From contig DATJBS010000050.1 in the NCBI GenBank assembly GCA_035515235.1, positions 54,410-118,409 on the forward strand: a DNA stretch of 64,000 nt, written 5' to 3'. The stretch is from JAMLHH01 sp035515235. Its GTDB lineage: Bacteria; Bacteroidota; Bacteroidia; Chitinophagales; JADIYW01. Below the pieces are notes generated by a model. It was given only the letters and a program-made list of their open reading frames with translations, had not been told where the DNA came from and did no database searches. The position numbers and the translations under genes are program-made. Below, in pieces: positions 63,434-64,000 of this stretch. Each line of letters begins with the position of its first letter. Position 1 is the stretch's first letter.

Positions 63434-64000
63434 ATGGTTGAAACTATACATAAGAAAACAACACTTGCAGAAAGAGTGGATGCACTTGCTCCTTATGTGG
63501 GCAATACGCCTCTATTTGATATCAGCCATCTTCAAGATAATCCTGAAGTCAAAATATTTGCAAAATTAGAGTGGAATCAACTTTCTAATTCTGTCAAAGC
63601 AAGAGCTGCATATAGAATTATCAAAGAGGCCATAGATCATGGGTTAGTCAACGAGAATAAAGGAATTATCGACGCTTCGAGTGGAAATACTGCTGTAGCC
63701 TATGCTACTATCGGAGCTAATATTGGTTTACCTATTACACTTTGCGTTCCAGAAAATGCTTCTCCTCAAAAACGTTCTGCTTTGAAAGCTTTAGGTGCAA
63801 ATATCATCTACACTTCAAAATTTGGAACAACGGATGAATCTCAAGAAAAAGCAAAAGAACTTTCAACATTACATCCTGATCAATATTACTACGCTGATCA
63901 ATATGCCAATGATAATAATTGGAAAGCGCACTACTACTCTACAGCATTAGAAATTTGGGAACAAACCCAAGGACAAATCACACACTATGTTGCAGGCTTA
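63434..64000 (+). CDS. Cysteine-synthase-family PLP enzyme, 3' end outside the window
   Basis: The first 189 residues are visible. PLP Lys K55 is in SNSVKARAAYRI, where most CysK/CysM have GSVKDR, and the phosphate-binding loop ASSGNTAVAY is at 81-90. VGNTPLFDIS opens the fold. The family makes Cys from O-acetylserine or uses thiosulfate or phosphoserine. Control by a polycysteine leader argues for cysteine formation rather than a side role such as cysteate synthesis. The atypical loop may alter substrate choice. Confidence 0.8.
   Translation, partial: MVETIHKKTTLAERVDALAPYVGNTPLFDISHLQDNPEVKIFAKLEWNQLSNSVKARAAYRIIKEAIDHGLVNENKGIIDASSGNTAVAYATIGANIGLPITLCVPENASPQKRSALKALGANIIYTSKFGTTDESQEKAKELSTLHPDQYYYADQYANDNNWKAHYYSTALEIWEQTQGQITHYVAGL

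Overview
The window is AT-rich bacterial DNA from a member of the Bacteroidota, probably a pigmented, aerobic, environmental lineage. The evidence is a C-terminal type IX secretion sorting domain on a secreted peptidase, a bacillithiol gene (bshC), several TAnnTTTG promoter boxes (the Bacteroidota -7 element), little Shine-Dalgarno sequence before start codons, and the ftsX / DUF3098 / uppP / truB / ribF gene order. The genus cannot be fixed from the sequence. No rRNA, tRNA, CRISPR array or transposase was seen.

Layout. (1) 1-5.2 kb: carotenoid genes. A leftward crtD-cruF pair faces a rightward Rieske oxygenase plus CrtU/CruO-like flavoprotein pair, with a palindromic operator candidate between them. 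(2) 5.2-12.3 kb: housekeeping and small accessory genes: a YdjM-like membrane protein, a Fic toxin with a VbhA-type antitoxin, a K+ channel, an SMR transporter, a 2-oxoacid dehydrogenase E2 and a YpfJ-like peptidase. (3) 12.3-26.5 kb: defence island 1. It holds a nuclease-like ORF, then a compact type I restriction operon (hsdM-hsdS-DUF262-DUF262/DUF1524-hsdR-YgjP peptidase), a lipoprotein, and a tripartite HipBST kinase toxin-antitoxin operon with regularly spaced operators. (4) 26.5-43 kb: a frameshifted mechanosensitive-channel-like gene, a DoxX/sigma-factor locus, an SDR, a peptidase-like pair, the ftsX-uppP-truB-ribF core block, accC, a DUF3891 gene and a CYTH gene. (5) 43.3-50.4 kb: defence island 2, a second type I system ordered hsdR-hsdS-[~99-bp tandem repeats]-GxxExxY gene-hsdM. 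(6) 50.6-56.7 kb: a T9SS-exported M64 peptidase, bshC, a START protein, and a 950-bp repeat-rich intergenic region. (7) 56.7-64 kb: an unassigned metabolic cluster (S1P-lyase-like decarboxylase, Crp/Fnr regulator, class III aminotransferase/aminomutase, FGGY kinase, an intact and a degenerate class II aldolase). It ends in a cysteine-synthase-family gene preceded by a 25-codon leader ORF with seven consecutive Cys codons and a terminator/antiterminator pair.

Most notable: the polycysteine leader reads as a complete cysteine-responsive attenuator. Three copies of a structured element sit 50-60 nt downstream of same-strand stop codons and show a compensatory base-pair change. The HipBST operon has four ACCA-N6-TGGT operator positions spaced 60-61 bp around a near-consensus promoter. 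A pair of DUF262 proteins is embedded in a type I restriction operon.
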